Source: Exobacillus caeni (GTDB lineage: Bacteria > Bacillota > Bacilli > Bacillales > Guptibacillaceae). From it: a stretch of DNA of 64,000 nt. How positions within the stretch are numbered: position 1 is the stretch's first letter; every line of letters starts with the position of its first letter. The notes below the pieces were generated by a model. The model was not told the DNA's origin and did not search any database. It saw only the letters and a list, made by a program, of their open reading frames with translations. Where the stretch lies: assembly GCF_005747095.1 (NCBI RefSeq), contig NZ_SWLG01000011.1, forward strand, positions 1 to 64,000. The letters run 5' to 3'. Position numbers and translations under genes: made by a program. Of this stretch, positions 53,884 through 63,935 are shown in pieces.

Positions 53884-54274
53884 GAAGATGAATGCACGTA
53901 ACGGTTTTATAACCCCTTTAACGCTTTCGTTCGCGCTGTTGTTATCATGCTTTCTGTTAGCTCAGCTAACAATTTATGAAAGCGAATTAATGTTTTTTCA
54001 TGAACAGCAAGAGATTGTGATCAGGGAAGCCTTGCTTTTTCTCGGAATGAACGATACAATCGCAAATATTCAAAAAGGCGAAGTTCCCGATGGTGAACAG
54101 TGGTTGTTTGAATATGAAGTCGGCAGCAGCGTTGTGGCAGTTCATCTGCTGGATGAAAATCGATATGAAGCAACCATATCATGTACAACAAAAAAACAAA
54201 TAAAGGGTACGGCGGTATTTATATACAATAAAGCGGATAAGGGAATCGAAAGCTGGATGGAGGAAAACAGATGA
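53876..54274 (+). CDS. comGG: Competence protein ComGG
   Basis: This 132-residue protein has the short basic start and hydrophobic helix ARNGFITPLTLSFALLLSCFLL, a degenerate pilin motif. It is weakly conserved and assigned by its place after comGF. The ATG at 53876 overlaps the comGF stop region. A longer in-frame start lacks a ribosome binding site. It overlaps aroK by ATGA. Confidence 0.8.
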   Translation: MSRKMNARNGFITPLTLSFALLLSCFLLAQLTIYESELMFFHEQQEIVIREALLFLGMNDTIANIQKGEVPDGEQWLFEYEVGSSVVAVHLLDENRYEATISCTTKKQIKGTAVFIYNKADKGIESWMEENR

Positions 54275-54765
54275 AAGCCATTTATTTAATAGGTTTCATG
54301 GGAGCGGGGAAAACAACGGTTGGAAAAGCGCTTTCCGATAAATTGGAGGTGCCTGTGATCGATACGGATGAATATATTGAAAGAGAAAAGAAAAAAACAA
54401 TAAAAGCCATTTTTAAGGAAGAAGGGGAACCGGCTTTTCGGGATTACGAAAGCCAGATTCTCAGGATGCTTCCAAAACGGTATGTCGTTATTACAACAGG
54501 CGGCGGTATTGTAACAAGAGAAGAAAATTTAACCTGGATGAAACAGAACGGTCTGGTCATTTATCTATATTGCAACACGGAGGAATTATTAAAACGGTTA
54601 AAAAACGACAAAACCAGGCCCCTGATCCAGCAAAATAAAGAGGATGCGATTACAAGGCTCCTCATGGACAGAGCGCCTCTTTACAAGCAAGCACATTTTA
54701 CTATCGATACATCATGGCTTAACGTTGATCAGGTTGTAAGTAGAATAATGGAGCAGATTGATTAA
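54271..54765 (+). CDS. aroK: Shikimate kinase
   Basis: This 164-residue P-loop kinase phosphorylates shikimate at the 3-OH. It has GFMGAGKTT (8-16), DTDEYIERE, the substrate Arg in FRDYESQIL and GGGIV. It follows comGG with an ATGA overlap, so an aromatic-biosynthesis gene is translationally coupled to the competence operon. In B. subtilis the shikimate kinase gene lies elsewhere. Confidence 0.94.
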   Translation: MKAIYLIGFMGAGKTTVGKALSDKLEVPVIDTDEYIEREKKKTIKAIFKEEGEPAFRDYESQILRMLPKRYVVITTGGGIVTREENLTWMKQNGLVIYLYCNTEELLKRLKNDKTRPLIQQNKEDAITRLLMDRAPLYKQAHFTIDTSWLNVDQVVSRIMEQID

Positions 54766-54816
54766 GTTTGTTCTGTTTCGGAAATCCTTTTAGTGAGTGA
54801 AGAAAGGGGTATCCGA

Positions 54817-55041
54817 ATGAAATCCAACGACTACGTGAAATATGTTACCCAGGAAATTGTAAATTATTTGGATCAACCTAAAGAACAAAGAAAGCACGTA
54901 AAGGAACAAAAGCGGGCCTTCCGCCAGCCTTTTCTTTATCGCTGGTTTGGTATTCTGCCAATGGGAGTCATAATGATGTTCAGGCGAAAGCGTAACAATC
55001 ACTCCAACCTATTCTTCAAGCGAATGGAGAGCAAGAAATAA
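54817..55041 (+). CDS. yqzE: YqzE family protein
   Basis: This 74-residue basic protein has N-terminal MKSNDYVKYVTQEIVNYLDQ and a hydrophobic patch RWFGILPMGVIMMF. It matches YqzE, which follows comG in B. subtilis. GAAAGGGG precedes the ATG at 54817. Function is unknown. It may be read with the comG-aroK transcript. Confidence 0.87.
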   Translation: MKSNDYVKYVTQEIVNYLDQPKEQRKHVKEQKRAFRQPFLYRWFGILPMGVIMMFRRKRNNHSNLFFKRMESKK

Positions 55042-55046
55042 ACAGA

Positions 55047-55078
55047 AAGGCCCGGTAGGTTAAATACCGGGTTTTTCT
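55047..55078. terminator. Terminator after yqzE
   Basis: CCCGGTA and TACCGGG pair around GGTTAAA, followed by TTTTTC. It ends the comG-aroK-yqzE unit. Confidence 0.88.
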
Positions 55079-55132
55079 TTATGGTATAGAAGTAAAACTT
55101 TGCCCCGTCTCTTGCCGATCGGCGTGTTATCT

Positions 55133-55924
55133 TTATCCGACTGAAGTCTGAGGAGTAAGATAAAACATGCCTCCGTTTATAATATCAGCCTTTATAACAG
55201 GCTCATATTGTTTGCGGAGTGCTTCTTTTTCAACCTGGTAACTTTCCGCATCTTCATTGCCCGTATAAAATAGATTCAAAAGATCGAGGTCTGCTGCCCA
55301 TCTTTTATGCGCATCCTCTGCCCAGGAATGGTTATCAGCCTGGATGACCGAAGCTAGAACAGCTTCAAGTCGCTTAATGCCGCTTAATGGCTTGATGATC
55401 GGTGTCATCGTGAAACAAAAGTCCGGTATTTTTGGCGTTAGTTCTTTTTTCTCTAACAGGGAATGGAAATTATCGAGGACCGCTCCGGAAATCAAATGGA
55501 TGCCGAGAGAGAGAAGCCGGTCTTTTTTCCTGTCGCACTGGTAAGAGACTTTGATATTTAAACAAAGCCATGGATGCAACGGCATATTATAGCCCGGTTT
55601 TCCGGAAGCTTCTTCAAACATTCTTATATAGGAGGCTAGCTTTTTGGTAGAATTAAAAATCTGGTGAAGCCGTGGAGAACCAAAATGAATAAATTCTCCT
55701 TTTTCTTTTTTGTAATCCTGGGATGTGAAAAAGCTTAACTCCATCGGCTGGGGAACTCCGCCAGTTTTCTCAAGATAATGCCAGTAAAAAGGACGGTTCA
55801 TTATTTCTTTATCCATTTCAATGGTAAGCTGGACTCCAAGCAGGCCATTATTTTCGCGTGTAATCTCACAGTTGTTTGCAATAAAATAAGATTTTAAATA
55901 GTTATGAATATCTTCTTGTTGCAT
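55133..55924 (-). CDS. YqhG family protein
   Basis: This 263-residue protein matches the Bacillus YqhG family (motifs HNYLKSYFIANNCEIT, FYWHYLEKTGGVPQPMELSFF, HFGSPRLHQIF). No catalytic motif is obvious. Function is unknown. The start at 55924 follows a perfect AGGAGGAGG. It overlaps yqhH by 23 bp on the same strand, so the two are coupled and may act together on nucleic acid. Confidence 0.87.
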   Translation of the reverse strand: MQQEDIHNYLKSYFIANNCEITRENNGLLGVQLTIEMDKEIMNRPFYWHYLEKTGGVPQPMELSFFTSQDYKKEKGEFIHFGSPRLHQIFNSTKKLASYIRMFEEASGKPGYNMPLHPWLCLNIKVSYQCDRKKDRLLSLGIHLISGAVLDNFHSLLEKKELTPKIPDFCFTMTPIIKPLSGIKRLEAVLASVIQADNHSWAEDAHKRWAADLDLLNLFYTGNEDAESYQVEKEALRKQYEPVIKADIINGGMFYLTPQTSVG

Positions 55925-57581
55925 CGTTATCCTCCTCCTGGTGCTGCTGGAAGGCAATTATCTCTTTGAGGTTATCCATTTTAATTTTAATCTCTCCGTC
56001 AGATTCTGAATTTAAAAGAATATCAGAAATATGGTCCTCGATGTTTTTCATCCCCAGCCTTGTAAGGATTTCATCAAGCTCCCCGATTACGTTTTCAAAC
56101 AAGCGTATCTTTTCATATAACAGCGTTAAGATGTGCTCTTCTACCGTGTTCTTTGTTGCAAAGTTATAGATATGAACGTCTCCTTCCTGCCCGATACGAT
56201 GGATCCGTCCGATCCGCTGTTCAATTCTCATCGGATTCCATGGAAGGTCATAATTAATAATGTGCTGGCAAAATTGCAAGTTAATCCCTTCACCGCCAGC
56301 TTCGGTTGCGATTAATACTTTTGCGTGGTTTTTAAATAGTTCTCTCATCCAGTCTTTCTTGCTCCTTTTAAAACCCCCGCGGAATGGCACGGATGAAATG
56401 CCGTGCTGTTGTAAAAACCATTGTAAGTACATTTGTGTTGCTCTGTATTCTGTGAAAATAATTACCTTTCCTTCGATAGATTTAATGATTTCCAGTGCTT
56501 TTTCCGCTTTTGAATTTACCTTTACATTTTCGATCAATTTCATCATGCGATGGACAAATGCTTCGGTATATTCTGTACAGTTTTCATTTTCCAGCATTTT
56601 TTTCAAAGTCATGAAGACTGCTTCTCGGCTGGAGCAAATTTCCCTGAGAAGTGTCATGATAGAGAACTGGCTTTTAATAATCCCGGGCTCTTCCTTAAGC
56701 TTGTATATTTCATCATATAATTGTCTTTCTTCTTGATTGAACGTTATAGGGACTGTTTTCACAAAACGTTTTGGCCAATCCATTCCTGTATCGGCCCGTC
56801 GGTTCCTGACCATCACCTTATTGATCAGGGACCTTAGCTTTTCTTCGTTTTCCAGAGTGCGATTTTTCGCCCTGAAATCTTTTTCGAAATTTTCAAGGTT
56901 TCCAAGGTGGCCAGGCTTCAATAAGGAGACAAGGTGAAAGATTTCTTCGACCCTGTTTTGAACAGGTGTGGCTGTTAGCAACAGGCAAAATTTCTTCTGA
57001 AGGTGCTGGACGAATTCATAGTTTTTTGTATTTTTATTTTTTAAACGGTGGGCTTCATCAATAATAACCATATCGTAATTCTGCGCATAAACGATTGACC
57101 GGTGCGGTTCTCTCTTGGCAGTGTCGATCGATGACACTACAACATCACATTGCTCCCATACATAGCTTTTCTTCTGTGCGATAGCAGGTATGAAGAACTT
57201 CTGGTTTAGCTCAGTGACCCACTGTGAAACGAGTGAGGCAGGAACAAGAATAAGGACTTTTCTCGCTAATCCCCTGATCATATATTCTTTTAGAATTAAA
57301 CCGGCTTCAATTGTTTTTCCAAGCCCTACCTCATCTGCAAGAATCGCTTTTCCGTTCATTTCTTCAACAACGCGTTGTGCAACCTCTAACTGGTGAGGAT
57401 GCGGTGTAAGATGTGAAAGGTGTTTAGGAGCCTGGAGACCATCGAAAGAAGGAATTGATAGCTGCTCTTCAGCTTGTAGTGCTAGTTTATAAAGATCCCA
57501 GTTTGTCCATGGGCCATCATCTTCAATCCGGCTTAAAAACTCATTCTGCCATTCTTCGTTTAGCTTGATTTCAACTTTCAT
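55902..57581 (-). CDS. SNF2-family helicase (YqhH)
   Basis: This 559-residue ATPase has motif I LADEVGLGKTIEAGL, motif II DEAH, motif III LLTATPVQN and the helicase-C motifs IFTEYRATQM, ATEAGGEGINLQFC and QRIGRIHRIGQ. It resembles RapA but is shorter and lacks RapA's extra domains. It probably translocates on double-stranded DNA or remodels RNA polymerase. The start at 57581 follows AAAGGGG. It is divergent from the glycine cleavage operon. Confidence 0.92.
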   Translation of the reverse strand: MKVEIKLNEEWQNEFLSRIEDDGPWTNWDLYKLALQAEEQLSIPSFDGLQAPKHLSHLTPHPHQLEVAQRVVEEMNGKAILADEVGLGKTIEAGLILKEYMIRGLARKVLILVPASLVSQWVTELNQKFFIPAIAQKKSYVWEQCDVVVSSIDTAKREPHRSIVYAQNYDMVIIDEAHRLKNKNTKNYEFVQHLQKKFCLLLTATPVQNRVEEIFHLVSLLKPGHLGNLENFEKDFRAKNRTLENEEKLRSLINKVMVRNRRADTGMDWPKRFVKTVPITFNQEERQLYDEIYKLKEEPGIIKSQFSIMTLLREICSSREAVFMTLKKMLENENCTEYTEAFVHRMMKLIENVKVNSKAEKALEIIKSIEGKVIIFTEYRATQMYLQWFLQQHGISSVPFRGGFKRSKKDWMRELFKNHAKVLIATEAGGEGINLQFCQHIINYDLPWNPMRIEQRIGRIHRIGQEGDVHIYNFATKNTVEEHILTLLYEKIRLFENVIGELDEILTRLGMKNIEDHISDILLNSESDGEIKIKMDNLKEIIAFQQHQEEDNDATRRYS

Positions 57582-57889
57582 TCCAAGACCCCTTTCTATC
57601 AAAAATGGAAAACTCATAAGGATTGATTTAACTAAACTGCCCGGGGGCAGGAATAAGAGTGGTTCTTTTAACGTGTTTTCATCTGGTTAAAACGAATATT
57701 AACGGATCGAAAATCTTACAATGTTCGTTAATAGGTGATAAAGAGATGTGAAACTTGTATTAATCAAAATTATTATTGCCAATTAACGCAAGATAATGAT
57801 AGGATTAAAGCAAGTAATCATATTATGCAACAAAAAGAGGCCATTCATACGTTTTACACATAAGTCTGTTCTTTTTAAAACTTAAATAA
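57582..57889. other. 308-bp gene-free region between yqhH and the glycine riboswitch
   Basis: It should hold the promoters of both divergent units. The only clear structure is the inverted repeat TATTAACG (57697-57704) / CGTTAATA (57726-57733), with further TTAACG words near 57668 and 57783. No coding potential is seen. Confidence 0.6.
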
Positions 57890-58069
57890 GAGCGAATGAG
57901 AACAAGGGGAGAGACTACGAAAAGTAGCGCCGAAGGAGCAAGCGGTTTGTGAATCTCTCAGGCAAAAAGACTCTTGTTTGACGCAACTCTGGAGAGCGTT
58001 CAGATACTGAACCACCCACGGGGGAATCTGCTTTTTTGCGGAGAAACTTTCTGGTTACAGGACAGAGAA
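57890..58069 (+). ncRNA. Tandem glycine riboswitch
   Basis: Aptamer 1 shows GGGGAGAGAC, GCGCCGAAGGAGCAAGC and AATCTCTCAGGCAAAAAGAC. Aptamer 2 shows AACTCTGGAGAGCG, ACCCACGGGGGAA and CTTTCTGGTTACAGGACAGAG. The order, linker and position before gcvT fit the glycine riboswitch. Its 3' end overlaps the terminator 5' arm, as expected for an ON switch. Confidence 0.93.
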
Positions 58070-58100
58070 ATACAACCCTTGTATTTCTCTGTCTTTTTTT
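58061..58100 (+). terminator. Glycine-riboswitch terminator
   Basis: GACAGAGAAATACA and TGTATTTCTCTGTC form a perfect 14-bp stem, followed by seven T. Its first bases are shared with the second aptamer, so glycine binding should disrupt it. Confidence 0.92.
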
Positions 58101-58170
58101 ATGTCAGAAAGTTCAAAATCTGAATTTTAACTAACTCTGAAACAAAAAATCATTATAAGGAGGAGAATGG

Positions 58171-59271
58171 ATGGAAGCGCTTAAAAAAACACCATTATTT
58201 GAAACCTATCAGGAGATGGGTGCTAAGACGATCGACTTTGGCGGCTGGGCATTGCCGGTTCAATTTAGCAGCATTAAAGAAGAACATGAGGCGGTAAGAA
58301 CGAAGGCGGGGCTATTCGATGTATCCCATATGGGGGAAATCGAAGTGAAAGGTACAGGGGCTTTAGAGTTTTTGCAACTTACTATGACGAATGACGTCTC
58401 TAAATTGAAAGAGGGCGGCGCTCAATACACAGCGATGTGTTATGAAGACGGTGGAACGGTCGACGATCTTTTAATTTACAAAAAAGCTGATGATCAATAT
58501 TTGCTTGTTGTCAATGCGGCTAATACAGAGAAAGATTTTAACTGGTTAAAAGAACATGCTGGAAACGATGTTACGTTAGAAAATATTTCAGACAAAATCG
58601 CCCAGTTAGCAATTCAGGGGCCGGATGCAGAAAAGGTGCTCCAGAAGTTGGCAGAAACTGATTTAAGCGAAATTAAGTTTTTTAAATTTAAAGACGAGGT
58701 TGAGCTGAACGGTAAAGAAGCGCTTGTTTCCAGAACCGGTTATACAGGAGAAGATGGGTTTGAAATCTATTGTAAGTGGGAAGATGCGCCCGCACTCTGG
58801 AATGAATTGCTTGAGGCAGGCGAAGAGTATGGTATTCTTCCTTGCGGGCTCGGTGCGAGAGACACGCTCCGCTTTGAAGCAAAACTCCCGTTATACGGAC
58901 AGGAATTAACAAAAGAAATCACACCGATAGAAGCCGGAATCGGATTTGCGGTTAAACCGGATAAAGGTGTGGATTTTATCGGCAAAGACGTTTTGAAAGA
59001 ACAAAAGGAAGAGGGCGCAAAACGAAAACTAGTAGGAATCGAGATGATCGACAAAGGGATTCCGCGTTCACATTATGAGGTGTTTGCAGAAGGTGACAAG
59101 ATCGGCGAAGTTACAACCGGTACGCAATCGCCTACCCTGAAGAAGAACGTAGGTCTTGCTCTCATTAAAAAGGAATTTTCCGCACTTGATACAGAAGTGG
59201 AAGTACAGGTTCGCAAAAAAAGATTAAAAGCAAAAGTTGTATCAGCTCCATTTTATAAACGCCAAAAGTAA
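58171..59271 (+). CDS. gcvT: Aminomethyltransferase GcvT (T protein)
   Basis: This 366-residue T protein transfers the one-carbon unit from aminomethyl-lipoyl-H to THF, releasing ammonia. Blocks include [48 protein letters not shown] and [30 protein letters not shown] precedes the ATG. It leads the gcvT-gcvPA-gcvPB operon and is controlled by the glycine riboswitch. Confidence 0.97.
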   Translation: MEALKKTPLFETYQEMGAKTIDFGGWALPVQFSSIKEEHEAVRTKAGLFDVSHMGEIEVKGTGALEFLQLTMTNDVSKLKEGGAQYTAMCYEDGGTVDDLLIYKKADDQYLLVVNAANTEKDFNWLKEHAGNDVTLENISDKIAQLAIQGPDAEKVLQKLAETDLSEIKFFKFKDEVELNGKEALVSRTGYTGEDGFEIYCKWEDAPALWNELLEAGEEYGILPCGLGARDTLRFEAKLPLYGQELTKEITPIEAGIGFAVKPDKGVDFIGKDVLKEQKEEGAKRKLVGIEMIDKGIPRSHYEVFAEGDKIGEVTTGTQSPTLKKNVGLALIKKEFSALDTEVEVQVRKKRLKAKVVSAPFYKRQK

Positions 59272-59297
59272 AAGCTTACCTAAGGAGGATTAACCTT

Positions 59298-60641
59298 ATG
59301 AAACATCGTTATTTGCCGATGACTGAACAGGATCGTAAAGAAATGCTTGAAACAATAGGAATAAACTCCACTGAAGAGTTATTCGCAGATATTCCTGAGA
59401 GCGTCCGTTTTAAAGGGGAATTAAACGTAGAAAAGCAATTGTTTGAACCAGAATTGATCAAATATATGAGCTCCCTCGCAAATAAGAACGATAACATGCT
59501 TGAAAATGTTTCTTTTCTTGGAGCTGGAGTATATGACCATGCGATTCCATCAGTTGTAGACCATGTTATTCGCCGCTCTGAGTTTTACACAGCATATACA
59601 CCTTATCAACCAGAAATTTCTCAAGGGGAACTTCAGGCTATTTTTGAGTTCCAAACGATGATTTGTGAACTGACGGGGATGGAGGTTGCTAACTCCTCGA
59701 TGTACGATGGACCGACAGCATTGGCTGAAGCGGGACTATTAAGCGCGGGCCAAACTAGAAAAAATAAAATTCTTGTTTCGAAAGCTGTCCATCCAGAGTC
59801 AAGAGCAGTTATTCAAACCTATGCAAAAGGCCAGCACCTTGAAGTTGTTGAAATCGATGCTGAAGGCGGCAAAACGAACCTTGAGGCGCTTGAGCAGGCG
59901 ATGGATGAAGAGACTGCCTGTGTAATGGTCCAATATCCAAACTTCTTCGGGCAAATCGAAGATCTGGATAAGGTTGAAAAAATTGCGCATTCTCAAAAAT
60001 CGATGTTTGTAGTTTCTGCTAATCCACTTTCCCTTGGCTTGTTAACACCGCCGGGACAGTTTGGTGCAGATATCGTTGTCGGCGATGCACAGCCGTTTGG
60101 AATCCCTGCTCAGTTTGGGGGACCTCACTGCGGATACTTTGCGGTAACGAAAAAGCTGATGAGAAAAGTTCCAGGACGTCTTGTAGGACAGACAACTGAT
60201 GAAGAAGGCCGCAGAGGATTTGTATTAACGCTTCAGGCCCGCGAGCAGCATATTAGAAGAGATAAAGCTACTTCTAACATCTGTTCGAACCAGGCGTTAA
60301 ATGCACTCGCTTCTTCCGTTGCGATGAGCGCACTTGGAAAAACTGGAGTAAAAGTAATGGCGAAACAAAATTTGACCAAAGCTCATTATGCAAGTAATGA
60401 GTTTAAAAAAGCGGGGCTCGAACTGGTATACGAAGGACCGTTTTTTAATGAATTTGTTGTTCGCTTAGCTAAGCCTGTAAAAGAAGTAAACCAAAATCTT
60501 ATCAGTAAAGGAATCATTGGCGGGTATAATCTGGGCCGAAATTATCCTGAACTGGAAAACTGCATGCTTATTGCTGTAACAGAACAAAGAACAAAAGCTG
60601 AAATTGATACACTTGTTGCTGAATTGGGGGGAGCACAATGA
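59298..60641 (+). CDS. gcvPA: Glycine dehydrogenase subunit 1 (P protein, N-terminal half)
   Basis: This 447-residue half of the split P protein has [35 protein letters not shown] and [21 protein letters not shown]. It pairs with subunit 2 to decarboxylate glycine with PLP. The P protein is split as in other Firmicutes. AAGGAGG precedes the start and the stop overlaps gcvPB by 4 bp. Confidence 0.97.
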   Translation: MKHRYLPMTEQDRKEMLETIGINSTEELFADIPESVRFKGELNVEKQLFEPELIKYMSSLANKNDNMLENVSFLGAGVYDHAIPSVVDHVIRRSEFYTAYTPYQPEISQGELQAIFEFQTMICELTGMEVANSSMYDGPTALAEAGLLSAGQTRKNKILVSKAVHPESRAVIQTYAKGQHLEVVEIDAEGGKTNLEALEQAMDEETACVMVQYPNFFGQIEDLDKVEKIAHSQKSMFVVSANPLSLGLLTPPGQFGADIVVGDAQPFGIPAQFGGPHCGYFAVTKKLMRKVPGRLVGQTTDEEGRRGFVLTLQAREQHIRRDKATSNICSNQALNALASSVAMSALGKTGVKVMAKQNLTKAHYASNEFKKAGLELVYEGPFFNEFVVRLAKPVKEVNQNLISKGIIGGYNLGRNYPELENCMLIAVTEQRTKAEIDTLVAELGGAQ

Positions 60642-62101
60642 ACAAACAGGACCAACCGTTAATTTTTGAAATGAGTACTCCTGGACGAATTGGATTTAGT
60701 CTGCCTGAGTTAGATGTGCCTGAAATGGAAACGGAAGAATTAATCCCTGAACAGTTTATTCGTAAAGAAGAACCTGACCTCCCTGAAGTGTCTGAGCTTC
60801 AATTAATGCGTCACTATACAGCTCTTTCAAAGCGAAACCATGGTGTTGATTCTGGATTTTATCCGTTGGGATCTTGTACGATGAAATATAATCCCAAGAT
60901 CAATGAAGACGTGGCGAGGTACCCTGGATTTGCATTCATCCATCCATTGCAGGAAGAAGATCAAGTTCAGGGTGCAATGGAAATGATGTATAACCTGCAA
61001 GAAAACCTTGCGTATATCACAGGTATGGATGAAGTGACGCTACAACCTGCAGCTGGCGCGCATGGTGAGTGGACCGGTCTGATGATGATCCGTGCTTTCC
61101 ATGAAGCTAATGGCGATTTTAACCGTACGAAAGTTATTGTGCCGGATTCTGCGCATGGTACAAACCCTGCGTCAGCAACAGTGGCAGGGTTTGAATCAGT
61201 AACCGTTAAATCCCATGAAGATGGATTAGTTGATCTTGAAGACTTAAAGCGCGTTGTGGATGAAAATACAGCTGCTTTAATGCTGACAAATCCTAATACC
61301 CTTGGATTGTTTGAAGAGCATATCGTGGAAATGGCTAAGATTGTCCATGAAGCTGGCGGAAAGCTTTATTATGATGGAGCAAACATGAACGCCATCATGG
61401 GGTTTGCTCGTCCAGGGGACATGGGATTCGATGTTGTTCACTTGAATCTTCATAAAACATTCACCGGGCCTCATGGAGGCGGTGGGCCAGGTTCTGGACC
61501 GGTAGGTGTTAAAGCTGATCTTATTCCTTACCTGCCGAAGCCAGTACTTGTGAAAAAAGACGATAAATTCCATTTTGATTATGACCGGCCGCAATCCATC
61601 GGCCGTGTGAAGCCGTTCTACGGAAATTTTGGAATCAATGTACGTGCTTATACTTATATACGCACGATGGGTCCGGAAGGCTTAAAGCAGGTGTCTGAGA
61701 ATGCAGTGCTTAATGCAAACTATATGATGCGCCGTTTGCAGGATGCCTTTGTGCTTCCATATCAGCAGCATTGTAAACATGAATTTGTTATTTCCGGCAA
61801 AAAGCAGAAAAAGCTTGGCGTTCGTACGCTTGATATGGCAAAACGAATTCTAGACTTTGGTTATCACCCGCCAACCATCTATTTTCCGCTCAATGTTGAG
61901 GAATGTATGATGATTGAGCCTACCGAAACCGAGTCGAAGGAAACGCTCGATGAATTCTGTGATGTCTTGATTCAAATTGCTAAGGAAGCAGAAGAAAATC
62001 CGGAGATTGTACAGGAAGCTCCGCATACGACCGTTGTGAGCCGCCTTGACGAGACAACTGCTGCAAGGAAACCGATCTTGCGTTACCAGAAAGAACAATA
62101 A
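60638..62101 (+). CDS. gcvPB: Glycine dehydrogenase subunit 2 (P protein, C-terminal half)
   Basis: This 487-residue half carries the PLP lysine Lys273 in [20 protein letters not shown], plus [18 protein letters not shown] and [13 protein letters not shown]. With gcvPA it forms the glycine decarboxylase. The H protein (gcvH) and dihydrolipoyl dehydrogenase are outside the window. lipM, needed to make the H-protein lipoyl group, lies less than 1 kb downstream. Confidence 0.97.
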   Translation: MNKQDQPLIFEMSTPGRIGFSLPELDVPEMETEELIPEQFIRKEEPDLPEVSELQLMRHYTALSKRNHGVDSGFYPLGSCTMKYNPKINEDVARYPGFAFIHPLQEEDQVQGAMEMMYNLQENLAYITGMDEVTLQPAAGAHGEWTGLMMIRAFHEANGDFNRTKVIVPDSAHGTNPASATVAGFESVTVKSHEDGLVDLEDLKRVVDENTAALMLTNPNTLGLFEEHIVEMAKIVHEAGGKLYYDGANMNAIMGFARPGDMGFDVVHLNLHKTFTGPHGGGGPGSGPVGVKADLIPYLPKPVLVKKDDKFHFDYDRPQSIGRVKPFYGNFGINVRAYTYIRTMGPEGLKQVSENAVLNANYMMRRLQDAFVLPYQQHCKHEFVISGKKQKKLGVRTLDMAKRILDFGYHPPTIYFPLNVEECMMIEPTETESKETLDEFCDVLIQIAKEAEENPEIVQEAPHTTVVSRLDETTAARKPILRYQKEQ

Positions 62102-62122
62102 ACATAAAAAAACGGAGCTGAA

Positions 62123-62223
62123 TCAAAAGCAAAGTATCAGGCACCACAACACATTACCTGGATGGACTTATACAAGTGTTCATCCAGGTAATGTGGTAAA
62201 CGGAGAACGCCAGACACTTTTGA
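62123..62223. repeat. Imperfect ~100-nt palindromic element after gcvPB
   Basis: A perfect 15-bp core stem (CACATTACCTGGATG at 62150-62164, CATCCAGGTAATGTG at 62181-62195) has a 16-nt loop that can pair further (ACTT/AAGT). Outer arms TCAAAAG (62123-62129) and CTTTTGA (62217-62223) also match, with partial pairing between. No T run follows. It may be a mobile palindromic repeat or a structured 3' UTR. Confidence 0.65.
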
Positions 62224-62309
62224 GTCAGTCCTTCTTCATCAAGGTATGGAACATATTTTTTCTAAAATATATCAAACTGTTTTTTAGAGAGAAAAATTAA
62301 ATATTAACA

Positions 62310-62345
62310 AAAGAAATGACTTCGCATCGAAGTCATTTCTTTTTC
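62310..62345. terminator. Terminator at the yqhL 3' end
   Basis: AAAAGAAATGACTTCG and CGAAGTCATTTCTTTT pair around CAT near 62307-62343. It is symmetric and overlaps the last codons of yqhL, so it can stop both yqhL (minus) and read-through from gcvPB. Confidence 0.8.
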
Positions 62346-62707
62346 TTCACTTTACCGTTCCATTTTTTAAAGCCGCCTTTTAACTGATACAAATCCTTAT
62401 GGCCATACTTTTTAAGCATTCCTGCAGCTCTTCCGCTTAGTAAACCGTTATAATCGTATAGGTAAACAGGCTGGTCTTTTCTAATCTCATTAATTCGCAT
62501 CTTTAATTGAGAAACCGGGATATTTCTTGCTCCAAGGATATGCCCGTTCTCAAATTCTTTTGCTTCTCTTACATCAATCAGCTGGGCTTTACGGTATCCT
62601 GCTCGAAACTCTTCTTCAGATAACGTTTTTAGATAGCGCTTCTGCATGAACCAGGATACTACAGTGTATACAATGATACCGACGATAATTGCTAGAATCC
62701 ATTCCAT
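62333..62707 (-). CDS. Membrane-anchored rhodanese-like protein (YqhL)
   Basis: This 124-residue protein has one N-terminal membrane helix (about 4-20) and a rhodanese domain (AQLIDVREAKEFENGHILGA, QLKGGFKKWNGK). The active-site loop reads YLYDYNGLLSGRAA: Asp85 sits where the catalytic cysteine should be, so sulfurtransferase activity is unlikely. The gene lies between gcvPB and lipM as in B. subtilis. Confidence 0.9.
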   Translation of the reverse strand: MEWILAIIVGIIVYTVVSWFMQKRYLKTLSEEEFRAGYRKAQLIDVREAKEFENGHILGARNIPVSQLKMRINEIRKDQPVYLYDYNGLLSGRAAGMLKKYGHKDLYQLKGGFKKWNGKVKKKK

Positions 62708-62871
62708 TTGGGACTAAACACTCCTTAAACTAAAAATCGACACTATAAATTTTACACGTGTTTGCGCTTTTTAGCAAAGAAAACTTAAAGGAGAAACCTT
62801 TCGCTTTTAAAGTAACGCTTTTGTTTGGTAAACTAAGTAGGTAATCCTTACATAGAAAGAGGAATTATCAT

Positions 62872-63705
62872 ATGGCAGAAACTTGGAATTTTATAGATTC
62901 AGGAAATTGTTCCCCGGAATATAATATGGCGCTTGATGAAGCTTTGCTTTATTGGCACAGCAAAGGGGAGATAGAACCAACGATTCGATTTTATGGTTGG
63001 GATCCAGCCACCCTGTCAATTGGTTACTTTCAAAAAGTAGAAAAAGATATAGATATGGATGCAGTAGAAAAGCATGGTCTTGGTTTTGTACGCAGGCCTA
63101 CAGGCGGAAGAGCTGTCTTACACGATCAGGAAGTAACATATAGTGTGATCGTGACGGAAGATCACCCGAAAATGCCTCAAAGTGTTACAGAAGCTTATCG
63201 TGTTATTTCAGAAGGCTTGTTAGAAGGATTTAAATCACTTGGTCTTGAAGCATATTTTGCTGTACCGAAAACCGAAGAAGAAAAACAGGAATTAAAAGCT
63301 CCTCGTTCAGGGGTTTGTTTCGATGCCCCTTCTTACTATGAACTGGTTGTTGAAGGAAGAAAGGTAGCCGGTAGTGCACAGACAAGACAAAAAGGCGTAA
63401 TCCTACAGCACGGGTCTATCCTGCTCGATATTGATGAAGATAAGCTATTTGACTGCTTTAAATTTAAGAATGAACGGATCAGAGAACGAATGCAACGGAA
63501 TTTTAAAAAGAAAGCTGTTGCTATTAATGAACTAAGGGAAGAGCCGGTAACGGTCCAGGAAGCTTCGGAAGCATTTAAACGTGGGTTTGAGAAAGGATTG
63601 GACATACAGTTGAAACCAATTCAGCTTACCTCCGAACAAGAAGAATTTGTCCGGCAGATCATTCAAGACAGATACGGAAATAAGCAATGGAACTTTCAGA
63701 GATAG
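62872..63705 (+). CDS. lipM: Octanoyl-[acyl-carrier-protein]:protein N-octanoyltransferase LipM
   Basis: This 277-residue enzyme moves octanoate from ACP to the H protein GcvH, the first step of lipoate assembly in Bacillus. Motifs are [40 protein letters not shown], catalytic Cys149 in [12 protein letters not shown] and Lys164 in GRKVAGSAQ. The Cys position is that of LipM rather than LipB or LplA. AAGAGGAA precedes the ATG. Its nearness to the gcv operon is functionally sensible. Confidence 0.95.
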   Translation: MAETWNFIDSGNCSPEYNMALDEALLYWHSKGEIEPTIRFYGWDPATLSIGYFQKVEKDIDMDAVEKHGLGFVRRPTGGRAVLHDQEVTYSVIVTEDHPKMPQSVTEAYRVISEGLLEGFKSLGLEAYFAVPKTEEEKQELKAPRSGVCFDAPSYYELVVEGRKVAGSAQTRQKGVILQHGSILLDIDEDKLFDCFKFKNERIRERMQRNFKKKAVAINELREEPVTVQEASEAFKRGFEKGLDIQLKPIQLTSEQEEFVRQIIQDRYGNKQWNFQR

Positions 63706-63733
63706 CACCCATATGTGGTGCTAGTCTTTTTTT
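63703..63733 (+). terminator. Terminator of lipM
   Basis: TAGCACC and GGTGCTA pair around CATATGT, followed by GTCTTTTTTTT. The stem begins at the lipM stop codon. Confidence 0.88.
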
Positions 63734-63935
63734 TGTTTCGCGAAATCTTTGGATAGAGAATCCGGTGATATCAAAAAACTTCGACACCAGTCGACGAAGA
63801 ACTGTTATAAAAGATTTACCAATAAGCTCAAATTATGTAGAAAAATGCAAACGCAAAATCTTTTTAAATTGCTTCTATAAGCGATATATTCCATTAAAAT
63901 CTCTAGTTTTCTCTTTCTTTCTCCTTTTTTAAAAG

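Noticed and set aside
57582-57889. A small gene between yqhH and gcvT
   Set aside because: No open frame with a ribosome binding site exists on either strand and the region is very AT-rich.
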